Source: an uncultured Collinsella sp.
GTDB taxonomy: Bacteria; Actinomycetota; Coriobacteriia; Coriobacteriales; Coriobacteriaceae
Assembly (NCBI GenBank): GCA_900754745.1
Contig: CAAEEB010000067.1
Location: 15,964-79,963 of the forward strand
Direction of reading: 5' to 3'
DNA length: 64,000 bases
The notes under the pieces were generated by a model. It made no database searches and was not told the DNA's origin. It saw only the letters and a list, made by a program, of their open reading frames with translations. Below, one piece after another: positions 1-8,838 of this stretch (the stretch's first letter is position 1; each line of letters begins with the position of its first letter). Made by a program: the position numbers and the translations under genes.

Positions 1-972
1 GGTGTCACCGGTGGCCTTTTCCACGGGGATGGACTCGCCGGTGAGCGCGCTCTCGTCTACGGCGGAGGCGCCCTCGAGTACCACGCCGTCGACAGGGATA
101 GACTCGCCGGGGCGCACACGCAGGACCTGGCCGGGAAGGATGCTGTCGACGTCCACAACGGTCTCGGTGCCGTCATCGGCAACGACGGTCGCGGCCTTGG
201 GCGCCAGGTCGATGAGGGCCTCAATAGCGCCGCCGGTCTTGGACTTGCTGCGCGTCTCGAGGTATTTGCCCACGGTGACGAGCGACAGAATCGTGCCGGC
301 ACTCTCAAAATACAGGTTGTCCATGCTCGTCATCATGGCCTCGTGCACCTGACCTGTGGCCAGCTGGTCGGCCATGATGAACATGGCGTAGAGCGACCAG
401 GCGATTGACGCGGTGGCGCCGACGGCGATGAGAGCGTCCATGGTGGGCGCGCCGTGTACGAGTGATTTGAAGCCGTTGATAAAGTACGCGTCGTTGACGT
501 AGACGATGGGGATGAGCAAGACGAGCTCGGTGAGCGCCAACGTCATGCTGTGGGTGTGGTCCGTGAAGATGCCGGGCAGCGGCCAGCCGAGCATGTGCCC
601 CATGCCTATGTAGAACAGCGGAATGAGAAAGATGATTGAGATGATGAGACGGGTGCGCATGGCGGAGGCGGTGGCCTCTAGCTTTTTGGTCGGCGACTCC
701 ATATGGGTGGCACCGGACCTGGCTTGTGCGCTGCCGTTTGGGGCGGCATCGGTGCGCATGCTGACGGGCGAGGCCGAGTAGCCCGCGCGGTCGACGGCGG
801 TGCAGATATCGTCGGGGGAGACCTGTGCGGGGTCGTAGTCGACCATCATGGAACCGGCGAGCAGGTTGACCGCGACGCTTTGGACGCCGTCGAGCTTGCT
901 CACGGCGCGGTCCACATGCGCCTGGCAAGCGGCGCACGTCATGCCGCCCACGTCAAACTTATCTTGAGCCAT
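1..972 (-). CDS. copA: Copper/heavy-metal translocating P-type ATPase, N-terminal part (cut by window edge)
   Basis: Membrane pump that exports Cu(I) (or a related soft metal) at the cost of ATP. I translated the minus strand from the ATG at 972; 324 codons are open to the window edge, so the C-terminal half is missing. Residues 1-70 form a heavy-metal-associated domain with the metal-binding motif GMTCAAC near residue 10. Hydrophobic segments follow (about residues 95-210), and then the actuator domain with the TGES motif close to the edge. The CPC motif, the DKTGT phosphorylation site and the nucleotide domain would lie off the window, so copper specificity rests on the HMA motif and the operator. 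A strong ribosome site (GAAAGGAG) sits just before the start. The gene is expected to be controlled by the CsoR-like operator upstream. Confidence 0.9.
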   Translation of the reverse strand, partial: MAQDKFDVGGMTCAACQAHVDRAVSKLDGVQSVAVNLLAGSMMVDYDPAQVSPDDICTAVDRAGYSASPVSMRTDAAPNGSAQARSGATHMESPTKKLEATASAMRTRLIISIIFLIPLFYIGMGHMLGWPLPGIFTDHTHSMTLALTELVLLIPIVYVNDAYFINGFKSLVHGAPTMDALIAVGATASIAWSLYAMFIMADQLATGQVHEAMMTSMDNLYFESAGTILSLVTVGKYLETRSKSKTGGAIEALIDLAPKAATVVADDGTETVVDVDSILPGQVLRVRPGESIPVDGVVLEGASAVDESALTGESIPVEKATGDT

Positions 973-1019
973 GGCTTCTCCTTTCTGTGGCGTAGTGTTG
1001 GAATTGTTAACCTGCCGAT

Positions 1020-1050
1020 ACTATACACCCATACCCCCTGGGGGTGTCCA
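1020..1050 (-). promoter_or_regulatory. Promoter of the copper ATPase with CsoR-like operator
   Basis: On the minus strand TGGACA (1050-1045) and TATAGT (1025-1020) are 19 bp apart. A perfect G/C palindrome, ACCCCC-T-GGGGGT at 1033-1045, fills the gap between the two boxes. CsoR operators typically have this ACCCC...GGGGT form, and a copper-responsive repressor there would block RNA polymerase. The long spacer would also fit a MerR-type activator (CueR), but the half-sites look more like CsoR. No regulator gene is in the window. Confidence 0.6.
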
Positions 1051-1122
1051 GAACAGAAAGAAATGTATGACATTCCGATACAGATGAGGGTGGCTGCGCA
1101 ATCGTTGGCAGCTCCTGTCAAA

Positions 1123-1260
1123 CATCTCAACCTGTAACATCTAGCAGGGAAAATGACCTCTAACTGTTATAGATTGAGATGTTGTTTTGTGAGGTTTTGG
1201 TTTGTCTCAATCTGTAACAGTTAGACCGGTTTTTGCTGAGCAACTGTTACAGATTGAGAC
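1123..1260. repeat. Four copies of an 18-19 bp motif arranged as two stacked inverted repeats
   Basis: The motif TCTCAATCTGTAACAG and its reverse complement occur at 1123-1140, 1162-1182, 1204-1222 and 1242-1260 in the order forward, reverse, forward, reverse. The 3rd and 4th copies form a perfect 19-bp inverted repeat with a 19-nt loop; the 1st and 2nd form an imperfect one. This fills much of the gap (973-1531) between the divergent copper ATPase and helicase genes. It may be a nested repeat element or a set of protein-binding sites. It is not tied to a known family. Confidence 0.8.
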
Positions 1261-1531
1261 AATCGGCCCAGACCCGCCCCGTCCGCCCCGTCATCTGTGG
1301 TTTACGTGGGGGCATGCGAAGCACGGGTATACTAACCGGCGGCGAATCTGCTCCATCGCTTAGAGCTGCTGCGTCTGGACGGCGCGTGATAGGGCTGCCA
1401 AAGCGATCGCCAGCGTGCTGAGCAACGTCCTCTCTGTGCGCACCTGTTTTGTATGTATTAGCGCACTACCAAGCACGCCCGCGCGGCCGCATGCCGCGCC
1501 CATAGTGCGTGCAGATAAGGAACAACAACAT

Positions 1532-3802
1532 ATGCGTAATTCTGTATCCGACGTCACGGACGCCGAGATTCTGGACGAGACCCGCGAGGCCATGACTCAG
1601 GCTGCCTTCGATGCTGCCGACGAGGCCAGTGCCGCCGAGACCGTCGAGTCCGCGACCGAGAACCTGCCCGCCTTTGACGAGCTGGGACTTTCGGACGAGA
1701 TGCTTCGTGCCATCGAGAACCTAGGCTACACGGCGCCCACGCCTGTCCAGGCCGGCTCGATCCCCGTGGTGCTTGAGGGCCGTGACCTGCTTGCCGCCGC
1801 TCAGACCGGCACCGGCAAGACGGCCGCCTTCTTGCTGCCGACCATGAACAATCTGGAGCACATTGCTCCGCCCAAGCCCGTGCGCGAGCGTGGCGGCCGC
1901 AACCGCCGTCGCGGCGCCAAGAAGCCCGAGGGCAACGGCCGCGGCCCCGCGATGCTCGTCATCACCCCCACGCGCGAGCTTGCCCAGCAGATCGATGAGG
2001 TCGCCGGCAAGATTGCCGACGTCACCGGACATGTTGCCGTGACCGTCGTGGGCGGCGTGAGCTACAAGCCGCAGACCGCTGCCCTCAAGTACGGCTGCGA
2101 CATCCTGGTCGCCACGCCGGGCCGTCTGGTCGACCTGATCGAGCAGGGTGCCTGCCACCTGGACGAGGTTAAGGTCCTGGTGCTCGACGAGGCCGATCGC
2201 ATGCTCGACATGGGCTTTTTGCCCGCCGTCCGCCGCATTGTGCGCGAGACGCCGGCCGAGCGCCAGACGCTGCTGTTCTCGGCCACGCTCGACGAGGAGG
2301 CCGTGGGCGAGATCACCGACCTGGTGAGCGACCCGGCCCGCGTGGAGATCGCGCCCGCCACGTCGACCGCCGACACCGTCGACCAGTTTGTGTTCCCGGT
2401 GTCCATCGAGGCCAAGAACAACCTGCTGCCCGAGTTCCTCAAAAAGGAGGGCCCGGAGCGCACTATCGTCTTTATGCGCACCAAGCACCGCGCCGACAGC
2501 TGCTGCCGTCGTCTGGAGCGCAAGGGCATCAAGGCCGCCGCGATCCACGGCAACCGCAGCCAGGCCCAGCGCGAGCGAGCGCTTTCGGCCTTCCGCGACG
2601 GCACCGTTGACGTGCTGGTGGCGACCGACGTGCTCGCCCGCGGCATCGACATCAGCGACGTGCGCTACGTCGTGAACTTTGACGTGCCGGCAGAGCCGAC
2701 CGACTACATCCACCGCATCGGCCGCACGGGTCGTGCCGGCGAGCTGGGCTGGGCCATCACGTTTGTGACCGAGCAGGACGTCGATGAGTTCTACGAGATC
2801 GAGAAGCTCATGGACAAGACGGCCGACATCTACGAGGCCGGCGACTTGCATGTAGGCCCCAACCCGCCCGCCGTCGACCCCGAGCGCGATCCTGCGGCCT
2901 TTAAGGTGAAGAAGAAGACCAAGCGCGGCAAGTCCAAGAGCAAGAAGAAACTCGAGCAGGCACGTCGCGACGGCAAGCGCAACGGCGATGACTACGGCGA
3001 TGTAGCCGGTCGTTCCAACCGCGGTCGCGACGAGCGCCGCGGTGACGGCGAGCGCCCGAGCCGCCCCAAGCGCGGCGGTAAGACCCGCGTGCGCGAGGGC
3101 GTTCAGGCTCGCGTGGACGAGGCCGTGGAGAGCGTGGCTCGCGAGGTGGCTGCCGAGGAGCGCGCCGGTGCTGGTGCCATCGAGCAGGCCCCGCGCGGCA
3201 ACCGTGCCGAGCGCCGTGCCAAGCAGTTCCAGGGCGAGGCGCATCGCCGTCGTCGTGAGGACGAGGACCGTGGCGGCCGTCGTCGTGTTGAGCGCGAGGA
3301 CGAGGGCCGCGGTTCGCGCGGCGGCAAGCGCGGCTCGGGTGACCGTCGTCGCTCCGGTCGCGATGGCGAGCGCGGTGGCCGTGATGAGCGTCGCGGCGGC
3401 GAGGGTCGTGGCTCGCGTGACGAGCGTGGTACCCGCGGCGGCGAGCCCCGCGGCGGCAAGCGCTTTGACGAGCGCGGAGGCCGCGAGGGCGCCCGCGGTG
3501 GTGAGCGTCGCGAGGGCGCTCGTGGCAACGGCGGCCGCAGCGGCGCCGGTCGTTCGAATGAGTCGCGCGATCGTCGCGACCCACGTGCCAGCCGCGATCG
3601 TCGCGATGACTGGCGCAACTACGACGACACCCGCGAGGAGCGCCGTGGCGGCTATCGCGGCGGGCGTGGCGGCGACCAGGCTGGCTCCCGTGGCGGTCGT
3701 GCCGGCGGTCGCGATAACCGTGGCAGCTATGGTAACAATCGTGGCGGCAAGCGCGGCGGCAGCTCCCGTCGTCCCGGCGACGGCGGCGGCAAGCGCAAAT
3801 AA
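1532..3802 (+). CDS. DEAD-box RNA helicase with long RG/RD-rich C-terminal tail
   Basis: ATP-dependent RNA helicase, probably acting in ribosome assembly, RNA decay or cold adaptation in the cytoplasm. The ATG at 1532 follows AAGGA at a good distance; an in-frame extension upstream has no ribosome site. The 756-residue product has the Q motif around residue 70, Walker A AQTGTGKT (90-97), PTRELAQQ, a DEAD box, SAT, RGID and HRIGRTGR. There is an Arg/Gly/Lys-rich insert between motifs I and Ia. From about residue 460 to the end the protein is low-complexity, rich in R, G, D and E with many RGG/RDE units. Such tails bind RNA and can drive condensates; that role is inferred. Similar DeaD/RhlE proteins are common in high-GC Gram-positives. 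A clear terminator follows. Confidence 0.93.
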   Translation: MRNSVSDVTDAEILDETREAMTQAAFDAADEASAAETVESATENLPAFDELGLSDEMLRAIENLGYTAPTPVQAGSIPVVLEGRDLLAAAQTGTGKTAAFLLPTMNNLEHIAPPKPVRERGGRNRRRGAKKPEGNGRGPAMLVITPTRELAQQIDEVAGKIADVTGHVAVTVVGGVSYKPQTAALKYGCDILVATPGRLVDLIEQGACHLDEVKVLVLDEADRMLDMGFLPAVRRIVRETPAERQTLLFSATLDEEAVGEITDLVSDPARVEIAPATSTADTVDQFVFPVSIEAKNNLLPEFLKKEGPERTIVFMRTKHRADSCCRRLERKGIKAAAIHGNRSQAQRERALSAFRDGTVDVLVATDVLARGIDISDVRYVVNFDVPAEPTDYIHRIGRTGRAGELGWAITFVTEQDVDEFYEIEKLMDKTADIYEAGDLHVGPNPPAVDPERDPAAFKVKKKTKRGKSKSKKKLEQARRDGKRNGDDYGDVAGRSNRGRDERRGDGERPSRPKRGGKTRVREGVQARVDEAVESVAREVAAEERAGAGAIEQAPRGNRAERRAKQFQGEAHRRRREDEDRGGRRRVEREDEGRGSRGGKRGSGDRRRSGRDGERGGRDERRGGEGRGSRDERGTRGGEPRGGKRFDERGGREGARGGERREGARGNGGRSGAGRSNESRDRRDPRASRDRRDDWRNYDDTREERRGGYRGGRGGDQAGSRGGRAGGRDNRGSYGNNRGGKRGGSSRRPGDGGGKRK

Positions 3803-3836
3803 CATACGCGTCGCGCTCTAAGTCGAGGCGACCAGA

Positions 3837-3871
3837 GGGCTCCGGGCATGGTTTTGCTCGGAGCCCTTTTT
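3837..3871 (+). terminator. Rho-independent terminator of the DEAD-box helicase gene
   Basis: The stem GGGCTCCG (3837-3844) pairs with CGGAGCCC (3859-3866) and is followed by a run of T. It lies 35 nt after the helicase stop codon. Confidence 0.88.
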
Positions 3872-4013
3872 GGTGCAAGGGGGACAGGTTCATATGCACC
3901 AACGTCTTGAAGTTGCGGTGGAATACGGACTGTTTTGGCCTTTTGAGCGGCTTTTCAGTCCCTATTTCACCGCAACTCATGATTGGTGCAAAGTAGCCTG
4001 TCCCCAATGCACC
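3872..4013. repeat. REP/BIME-like composite inverted repeat, GGTGCA/GGGGACAGG family
   Basis: Two 31-nt arms (3872-3902 and 3983-4013) are imperfect inverted copies of each other, both carrying GGGGACAGG on one strand. Each arm is itself bounded by GGTGCA and TGCACC, so each can fold alone. Inside, 3912-3932 and 3956-3975 form a second inverted repeat ending in GTTGCGGTG / CACCGCAAC. The nested arrangement resembles BIMEs moved by REP-associated tyrosine transposases. A short remnant with two copies of GTCCCT(g/a)(g/a)GTGCCG follows at about 4026-4070. Confidence 0.7.
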
Positions 4014-4115
4014 AGAACGAGGAGTGTCCCTGGGTGCCGGCAGAAAAGGAACGTCCCTAAGTGCCGCCTAAATACCGTTTATCGAAGAAAAAATACCGTT
4101 CATCGGTCATAATGA

Positions 4116-4255
4116 TTGTTCCGGCTTTGGGCTTGTCTACAATAGCTCCCGTAAAAAGAAATGCGGAAGGTTACCGAGTCCCTCGGACGTGGGCCTAACC
4201 AAAGTCTTTGAACGAGTGTGTCTCTAGGGACGCATTCGCTTGAGATTGGTTGGGC
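4116..4255 (+). promoter_or_regulatory. PTS operon promoter and RAT antiterminator/terminator leader (candidate)
   Basis: TTGTTC (4116-4121) and TACAAT (4138-4143) form a promoter with a 16-bp gap. The leader can fold in two exclusive ways. A RAT-like hairpin at 4169-4200 pairs GGTTA with TAACC and CCGAG with CTCGG around asymmetric internal loops. Alternatively GCCTAACCAA (4193-4202) pairs with TTGGTTGGGC (4246-4255), enclosing a 10-bp hairpin (4213-4238) and followed by a U-rich stretch. The two share the CCTAACC strand. This is the BglG/LicT layout, and an antiterminator gene sits downstream, so autoregulated antitermination is likely. Confidence 0.5.
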
Positions 4256-4280
4256 TATATTTATGAAGGGACATGCCACC

Positions 4281-4793
4281 ATGGGTTTCTTTTCTCGCCT
4301 GATGGGCGGTTCGGATGAGCAGAAGACTGCAGCTTCCGAGTTCGAAATCCTCGCTCCCGTTTCCGGCGAGCTTGTTCATCTAGAAAATACCAATGACCCC
4401 GCTTTTAGCAGCCGTGCCGTGGGCGATGGCGTTGCCGTGGTTCCCCAAGAGGGAACGGTGTGCGCTCCTGTTTCCGGCACCGTCGCGGCGCTGTTTCCGA
4501 CTGAGCACGCGCTGGGCATCATGTCCGACGACAGCTCTGCTCAGGTGATGCTGCATATCGGAATCGACACTGTTAAGCTTGAGGGCAAGGGCTTCCATGC
4601 GCTTGTTGCACAGGGTGACCATGTCGACGCGGGCCAGCCCCTCGTCGAGGTCGATTTCGACGCGGTCCGCGCCGCCGGCTTCGATCCCACGGTCTTCGTT
4701 ATCGTGTGCGAGCGCTCGGAGAACTCGACTCTTCGTGAGCATGCTTCCGGCCCTGTTGCTGTTAAAGAGCCTGTCGTCTGGCTTTCCGAGTAA
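4281..4793 (+). CDS. crr: PTS glucose-type EIIA component
   Basis: Soluble 170-residue EIIA of the glucose family. It takes phosphate from HPr and passes it to the IIB domain of the sugar permease. The core APVSGELVHLE...GDGVAVVP...APVSGTV is present, and the phosphorylated His lies in LHIGIDTV at about residue 92, with a second conserved His in TEHALGI. The ATG at 4281 is preferred over an in-frame ATG 18 nt upstream because GAAGGGA lies 9 nt before it. It is the first gene of an operon with a BglG-type antiterminator, an EIIBC and a GH4 glucosidase. The permease downstream lacks its own IIA domain, so this protein is its probable partner. It could also serve other EIIBC proteins and take part in catabolite control. 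Confidence 0.9.
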   Translation: MGFFSRLMGGSDEQKTAASEFEILAPVSGELVHLENTNDPAFSSRAVGDGVAVVPQEGTVCAPVSGTVAALFPTEHALGIMSDDSSAQVMLHIGIDTVKLEGKGFHALVAQGDHVDAGQPLVEVDFDAVRAAGFDPTVFVIVCERSENSTLREHASGPVAVKEPVVWLSE

Positions 4794-4811
4794 ATTCTTG
4801 TGGTGGGTACC

Positions 4812-5666
4812 GTGGTTATCAAGCGAGTTTTTAACAACAACGTCGCAATGGTCACTTCGGACGATGGCTCCGAGCTCATCGTCATCGGCCGAGGCCTCTG
4901 CTTTGGCCGTCATGTCGGCGATGCCATCGACGAGGCGTCGATCGAAAAGACCTACGCGTTGCAGGAGGGAACTTCTCAGGACTCGCGTACGATTGACCGC
5001 TTGGCACATCTTTTGGAGTCCATCCCCACCGTCAACCTCGTGATTTCCGAGGACATTGTTCAGATGCTTCGTCGAGAGCTCAATGTTGATATCAACGACA
5101 AGATTCTCATTGCTCTCGCAGACCATATCAGCCTTGCTTTGGAGCGCGAGCGCAAGGGCGTCTCCTGTGAGAATCCGTTGCTGCTCGAGATCCAGCAGTT
5201 CTATCGCAAGGAGTATGCACTTGCGGGCCGTGCGCTGCAGATTATCAAGGAGTATATGGGCATTCAGATGAGCGAAGAAGAGCAGGGTTTCATTACGCTG
5301 CATATCGTCAACGCCACCATGCCGCAACGCTCCGATCGTTTGATTGTTTCGGTCCAGCTTGTTCGCGACGTGCTCGCGATTGTTTCCAAGCGCTATGCTA
5401 CGACCCTCGATGACACCTCGCTGCCTTACGAACGTTTCGTTCGTCACCTGCAGTTTTTCGCACAGCGAGCGCTCGATCCTACGGCAGGGCAAATCAACGG
5501 AGACGCGCTGTTCCGAATCGATGAAACGGCGTATCCCTGCGCATTCTCGTGCGCGGACGCCATAGCCGCCCACTTGTCGTCTACCTATAACGTTGTCGTT
5601 ACCGATGCTGAGAAGAGTTATCTCGCATATCACATTGTTAACCTGCTTGGAGAACCTGGTCTCTAG
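4812..5666 (+). CDS. BglG/LicT family transcription antiterminator (PRD protein)
   Basis: RNA-binding antiterminator controlled by PTS phosphorylation. The N-terminal co-antiterminator domain has the signature IKRVFNNNVAMV and GRGLCFGRHVGD within the first 45 residues. Two PTS-regulation domains with conserved His residues follow (for example LAHLLE, ITLHIVNA, AYHIVNLLGE). The GTG at 4812 makes the protein begin MVIKRVFNNN, as relatives do. An in-frame GTG at 4800 lacks a ribosome site, although the site at 4812 (GGTGGG) is also weak. Gene order EIIA-antiterminator-EIIBC-glucosidase implies that sugar transport releases this protein to bind the RAT-like hairpin in the operon leader and let transcription continue. 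Its 284 residues are normal for the family. Confidence 0.9.
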   Translation: MVIKRVFNNNVAMVTSDDGSELIVIGRGLCFGRHVGDAIDEASIEKTYALQEGTSQDSRTIDRLAHLLESIPTVNLVISEDIVQMLRRELNVDINDKILIALADHISLALERERKGVSCENPLLLEIQQFYRKEYALAGRALQIIKEYMGIQMSEEEQGFITLHIVNATMPQRSDRLIVSVQLVRDVLAIVSKRYATTLDDTSLPYERFVRHLQFFAQRALDPTAGQINGDALFRIDETAYPCAFSCADAIAAHLSSTYNVVVTDAEKSYLAYHIVNLLGEPGL

Positions 5667-5765
5667 GCATAACGTGCCCACACATCGATTGATATAAGGC
5701 AAGGCTCACGGTCTTGTCCAGGGCACATCTGTCTTAATTTGCGGAAAAGGAAGGGGAGTACCGCT

Positions 5766-7382
5766 ATGACCGCAAAAAAGAAGTTCAATTTCAAAGCGCC
5801 GTTGGAGGTGTTCGCGAAGTCGATCGTTCAGCCGATGATGTATCTCTCGGTTGCCGGCATCCTGCTCATCGTGGGCATCATTCTGACCAACAAGACCATT
5901 TGTGCTTTGGTCCCCGTACTGGGCTCCGGTCCGTTCCAGCTTGTGGGCGCCGTTGTCTACCAGTCGCTGATGTTTATCATCAACAACCTCTCGATTCTGT
6001 TCTGCGTGGGCATCGCCGGCGCCATGGCAAAGAAGAACAAGGGCCATGCCTCGCTGATTGCCCTGATGTCGTTCTTCCTGTTCCTGCAGGCTAACAACAT
6101 CGTGCTCAACGCCACCGGCTCTCTTGCCGATGCGAGCGGCATGCTCGGCCTTACCGGAACCGGCCAGGCCACCGTTATGGGCATTCAGGTGCTCGATACC
6201 GGCGTGTTTGGCGGCATCATTCTTGGTTGCATCACCGGTGCCGTGTTCAACAAGTACTCGAACAAGCAGTTCCCCATTGCCCTTTCGATGTTCTCGGGCG
6301 TTCGCTTTCCGTTCCTGATCATGATCATCATTTCCTGGATCATGGGCGCTGGGTTCTGCATCGTTTGGCCTCCGGTTCAGGGTGCCATCTCCTCCGTTGC
6401 CGGCATCATTAAGGAGTCGGGCAACATCGGTCTGTTTATCTACGGCATGCTCAACAAGCTGCTCGTTCCTACCGGTCTGCACCACCTCATCTACACCCCG
6501 TTCCAGTTCTCCGATGTGGGTGGCACCCTGACGCTGGGCGATCAGGTTATCGCCGGTGCCTATCCCATCCGTGTCGCCGAGATGGCAATGACGGGCCAGC
6601 CCTTCTCCGATAGCACCTACTTCAACAGCTACACCTTCAACAACCTGTGGCCCTACATCGGTATCGGTCTCGCCTTTATCGTCACCGCTTACAAGGGGAA
6701 CAAGGATAAGACCAAGGCCGTTATCATCCCGCTGATCATCACCGCCGTGCTCTCCTGTGTCACCGAGCCCATGGACTTCCTCTTTGTCTTTGCCGCTCCC
6801 GTGCTCTTTGTCGTTCACTCGGTTCTTTCCGGCATCTTCCTGGTCCTGCTCAAGGTCCTCTCCGTGCCCGCTTCGACTGCAGGCGGCATCATCAACATCG
6901 TGGTTTCCAACCTGGTCCTCGGTGTCGACAAGACCAACTGGCCGGTTATGCTGGTGCTTGGAGTCGTCAACGCCGCTCTGTACTTCTTCCTCTTCACCTT
7001 CCTCATCAAGAAGCTCAACCTCCACACGCCTGGTCGCGAGGAGGAGTCCGAGCTCGCCGAGTCCGTTGCCGAGGGCGAGGCCGCCGCGTCTGTCGCGGTG
7101 AAGCAGGGCGCTGTTGCCGCGGCTCCCGCAGAGGGCGTCGATGCAGGTATTGCCGACCTGGTCGCAGGTCTTGGTGGCAAGGACAACATCGAGGAGCTCG
7201 AGAACTGCTTTACGCGTCTTCGCGTGAACGTTAAGAACCCGGACCTCATCAATGAGGACCTCATCAACCACGTGCCCAACAGCGGCATCAACCGCAACGG
7301 CAATAATATCCAGATCATCTTTGGCATGAAGGTCGCCGAGATGCGCGACAAGGTCGAAAACGCAATTGAGAAGGAGCAGTAA
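5766..7382 (+). CDS. PTS alpha-glucoside/maltose-type EIIBC permease
   Basis: Membrane permease that takes up and phosphorylates a sugar in the glucose-glucoside PTS superfamily. The IIC part (about residues 10-430) has some ten hydrophobic segments and the family stretch LLVPTGLHHLIYTPFQ. A low-complexity linker (about 430-455) leads to a IIB domain whose phosphocysteine is in ELENCFTRLRV, near residue 481. No IIA domain is fused. The ATG at 5766 has AAGGAAGGGGAG upstream. The GH4 enzyme follows 3 nt after the stop, which points to an alpha-glucoside such as maltose or a related disaccharide as substrate. The exact sugar cannot be read from sequence. Homologues carry names such as MalX, GlvC and AglA. 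Confidence 0.9.
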   Translation: MTAKKKFNFKAPLEVFAKSIVQPMMYLSVAGILLIVGIILTNKTICALVPVLGSGPFQLVGAVVYQSLMFIINNLSILFCVGIAGAMAKKNKGHASLIALMSFFLFLQANNIVLNATGSLADASGMLGLTGTGQATVMGIQVLDTGVFGGIILGCITGAVFNKYSNKQFPIALSMFSGVRFPFLIMIIISWIMGAGFCIVWPPVQGAISSVAGIIKESGNIGLFIYGMLNKLLVPTGLHHLIYTPFQFSDVGGTLTLGDQVIAGAYPIRVAEMAMTGQPFSDSTYFNSYTFNNLWPYIGIGLAFIVTAYKGNKDKTKAVIIPLIITAVLSCVTEPMDFLFVFAAPVLFVVHSVLSGIFLVLLKVLSVPASTAGGIINIVVSNLVLGVDKTNWPVMLVLGVVNAALYFFLFTFLIKKLNLHTPGREEESELAESVAEGEAAASVAVKQGAVAAAPAEGVDAGIADLVAGLGGKDNIEELENCFTRLRVNVKNPDLINEDLINHVPNSGINRNGNNIQIIFGMKVAEMRDKVENAIEKEQ

Positions 7383-7385
7383 ACA

Positions 7386-8768
7386 ATGATCATTACTCTG
7401 TGTGGTGGCGGATCCACCTTTACCCCCGGCATCGTCAAGTCCATCGCCCTGCGCAAGGACGAGCTCGACGTTGACGAGATTCGTCTGTACGACATCAACG
7501 AGGAGCGCCAGCGCAAGATCGGCGTGCTCGTGGACTGGATTTTGCACGAGGACCTCGGCCTGGACATCAAGCTCACGGTGACCACCGACAAGGAGACGGC
7601 TTTTACCGACGCGAGCTTCGTGTTTGCCCAGATGCGCGTGGGCGGCTACGCCATGCGCGAGCAGGACGAGAAGATTCCGCTGCGTCACGGCTGCGTGGGT
7701 CAGGAGACTTGCGGTTGCGGCGGCCTTGCCTACGGCATGCGCACCATCTTCCCCATGGTCGAGCTGATCGATGACGTTGAGAAGTACGCCAAGAAGGACT
7801 ACTGGATTCTCAACTACTCCAACCCCGCCGCCATCGTCTCCGAGGGCTGCCGTGTGCTGCGCCCGAACGCTCGCATCATCAACATCTGCGACATGCCGAT
7901 CGCGATCATCGACGTGGTTTGCGCCGCGCTCGATATCGACAAGAAGGATGTTGAGTACGATTACTTTGGCCTCAACCACTTTGGTTGGTTCACCTCGATC
8001 CGCCACAAGGGCGAGGAGGTGCTCCCGCAGCTGCGCGAGTACATCAAGGAGCATGAGATTCTGCTGCCCGATTCGTACCTCAAGGGCATGGGCTCGCTCA
8101 TGGCAAAGAAGCCCGAGGAGGCCACCGACGAGCATCCCGAGCAGAACCGCCACACCAAGGGCAGCTGGTACTACGTCTGGAAGGGCGAGTACGAGATCAT
8201 GGAGTGCTTCCCGGAGTACCTGCCCAACACGTATCTGAACTACTACCTGCAGCAGAAGGAGTTCGTCGAGCACTCCAACCCCGAGCGCACCCGTGCTAAC
8301 GAGGTTGAGGAGACGCGTGAGAAGAACCTCTTCGACGGTATCGATCACTACGAGAAGACGGGCGAGATCGACGAGAGCACGTTCTATGCGGGCAGCCACG
8401 GCGACTGGATTGCCGATCTGGCTATCGCTCTGAAGAACGACACCAAGCAGCGCTTCCTGGTCATTTGCGAGAACAAGGGCGCCATCCCCAACATGCCCTA
8501 CGACGCTATGGTCGAGCTGCCTGCCTACATTGGCAAGAACGGCCCCGAGGTCATCAGCCGCGACAACATTCCGCTGTTCCAGCAGGGCCTCATGATGCAG
8601 CAGCTGAACTCCGAGAAGCTCGTGGTCGAGGCTACGATCGAGGGTTCGTACGAGAAGGCGCTTAAGGCCTTTACGCTCAACAAGACTGTGCCATCGATGA
8701 AGGTCGCCAAGGAGGTTCTCGACGACATGATCGAGGCCAACAAGGGTTACTGGCCCGAGCTTAAGTAA
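7386..8768 (+). CDS. 6-phospho-alpha-glucosidase, glycoside hydrolase family 4
   Basis: NAD- and metal-dependent hydrolase that splits the 6-phospho-alpha-glucoside imported by the PTS. It starts with a Rossmann nucleotide-binding segment, ITLCGGGSTFTPGIVKS. The motif NICDMP at about residue 172 matters: CDMP marks alpha-specific GH4 enzymes, while beta-specific ones have CNxP. Metal ligands are expected to be that Cys and a His in FGLNHFGW. At 460 residues it has the family's normal length (GlvA/MalA/AglB types). It is the last gene of the operon, three bases after the permease and directly before a perfect terminator hairpin. Products would be glucose 6-phosphate and glucose or another aglycone. 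Confidence 0.92.
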   Translation: MIITLCGGGSTFTPGIVKSIALRKDELDVDEIRLYDINEERQRKIGVLVDWILHEDLGLDIKLTVTTDKETAFTDASFVFAQMRVGGYAMREQDEKIPLRHGCVGQETCGCGGLAYGMRTIFPMVELIDDVEKYAKKDYWILNYSNPAAIVSEGCRVLRPNARIINICDMPIAIIDVVCAALDIDKKDVEYDYFGLNHFGWFTSIRHKGEEVLPQLREYIKEHEILLPDSYLKGMGSLMAKKPEEATDEHPEQNRHTKGSWYYVWKGEYEIMECFPEYLPNTYLNYYLQQKEFVEHSNPERTRANEVEETREKNLFDGIDHYEKTGEIDESTFYAGSHGDWIADLAIALKNDTKQRFLVICENKGAIPNMPYDAMVELPAYIGKNGPEVISRDNIPLFQQGLMMQQLNSEKLVVEATIEGSYEKALKAFTLNKTVPSMKVAKEVLDDMIEANKGYWPELK

Positions 8769-8800
8769 AAGCAACAGGGTCGCTGGCCGCATGCCTGAAG

Positions 8801-8838
8801 CAATGCCCCGCCCACGTGATTGCGTGGGCGGGGCATTG
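8801..8838 (+). terminator. Terminator hairpin of the PTS operon
   Basis: A perfect 16-bp stem, 8801-8816 with 8823-8838 (CAATGCCCC...GGGGCATTG), stands 32 nt after the glucosidase stop. The T tract is weak (TCGTTT). It closes the operon; the region up to 9024 shows no gene. Confidence 0.8.

Noticed and set aside
1123..1260. Possible CRISPR array
   Set aside because: Only four copies, alternating in orientation, with uneven spacers and no cas genes; inverted repeats explain it better.
1721..3805. A 694-codon minus-strand frame opposite the DEAD-box helicase
   Set aside because: Antisense mirror of the helicase, Ala/Leu/Thr/Val-rich, with no ribosome site or family pattern.
5706..8792. A 1028-codon open frame on the minus strand opposite the PTS operon
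   Set aside because: It lies exactly opposite EIIBC and the GH4 gene, which have clear motifs; such long antisense frames arise from strong G/C third-position bias. Its protein is Val/Leu/Asp/His-rich with no motif.
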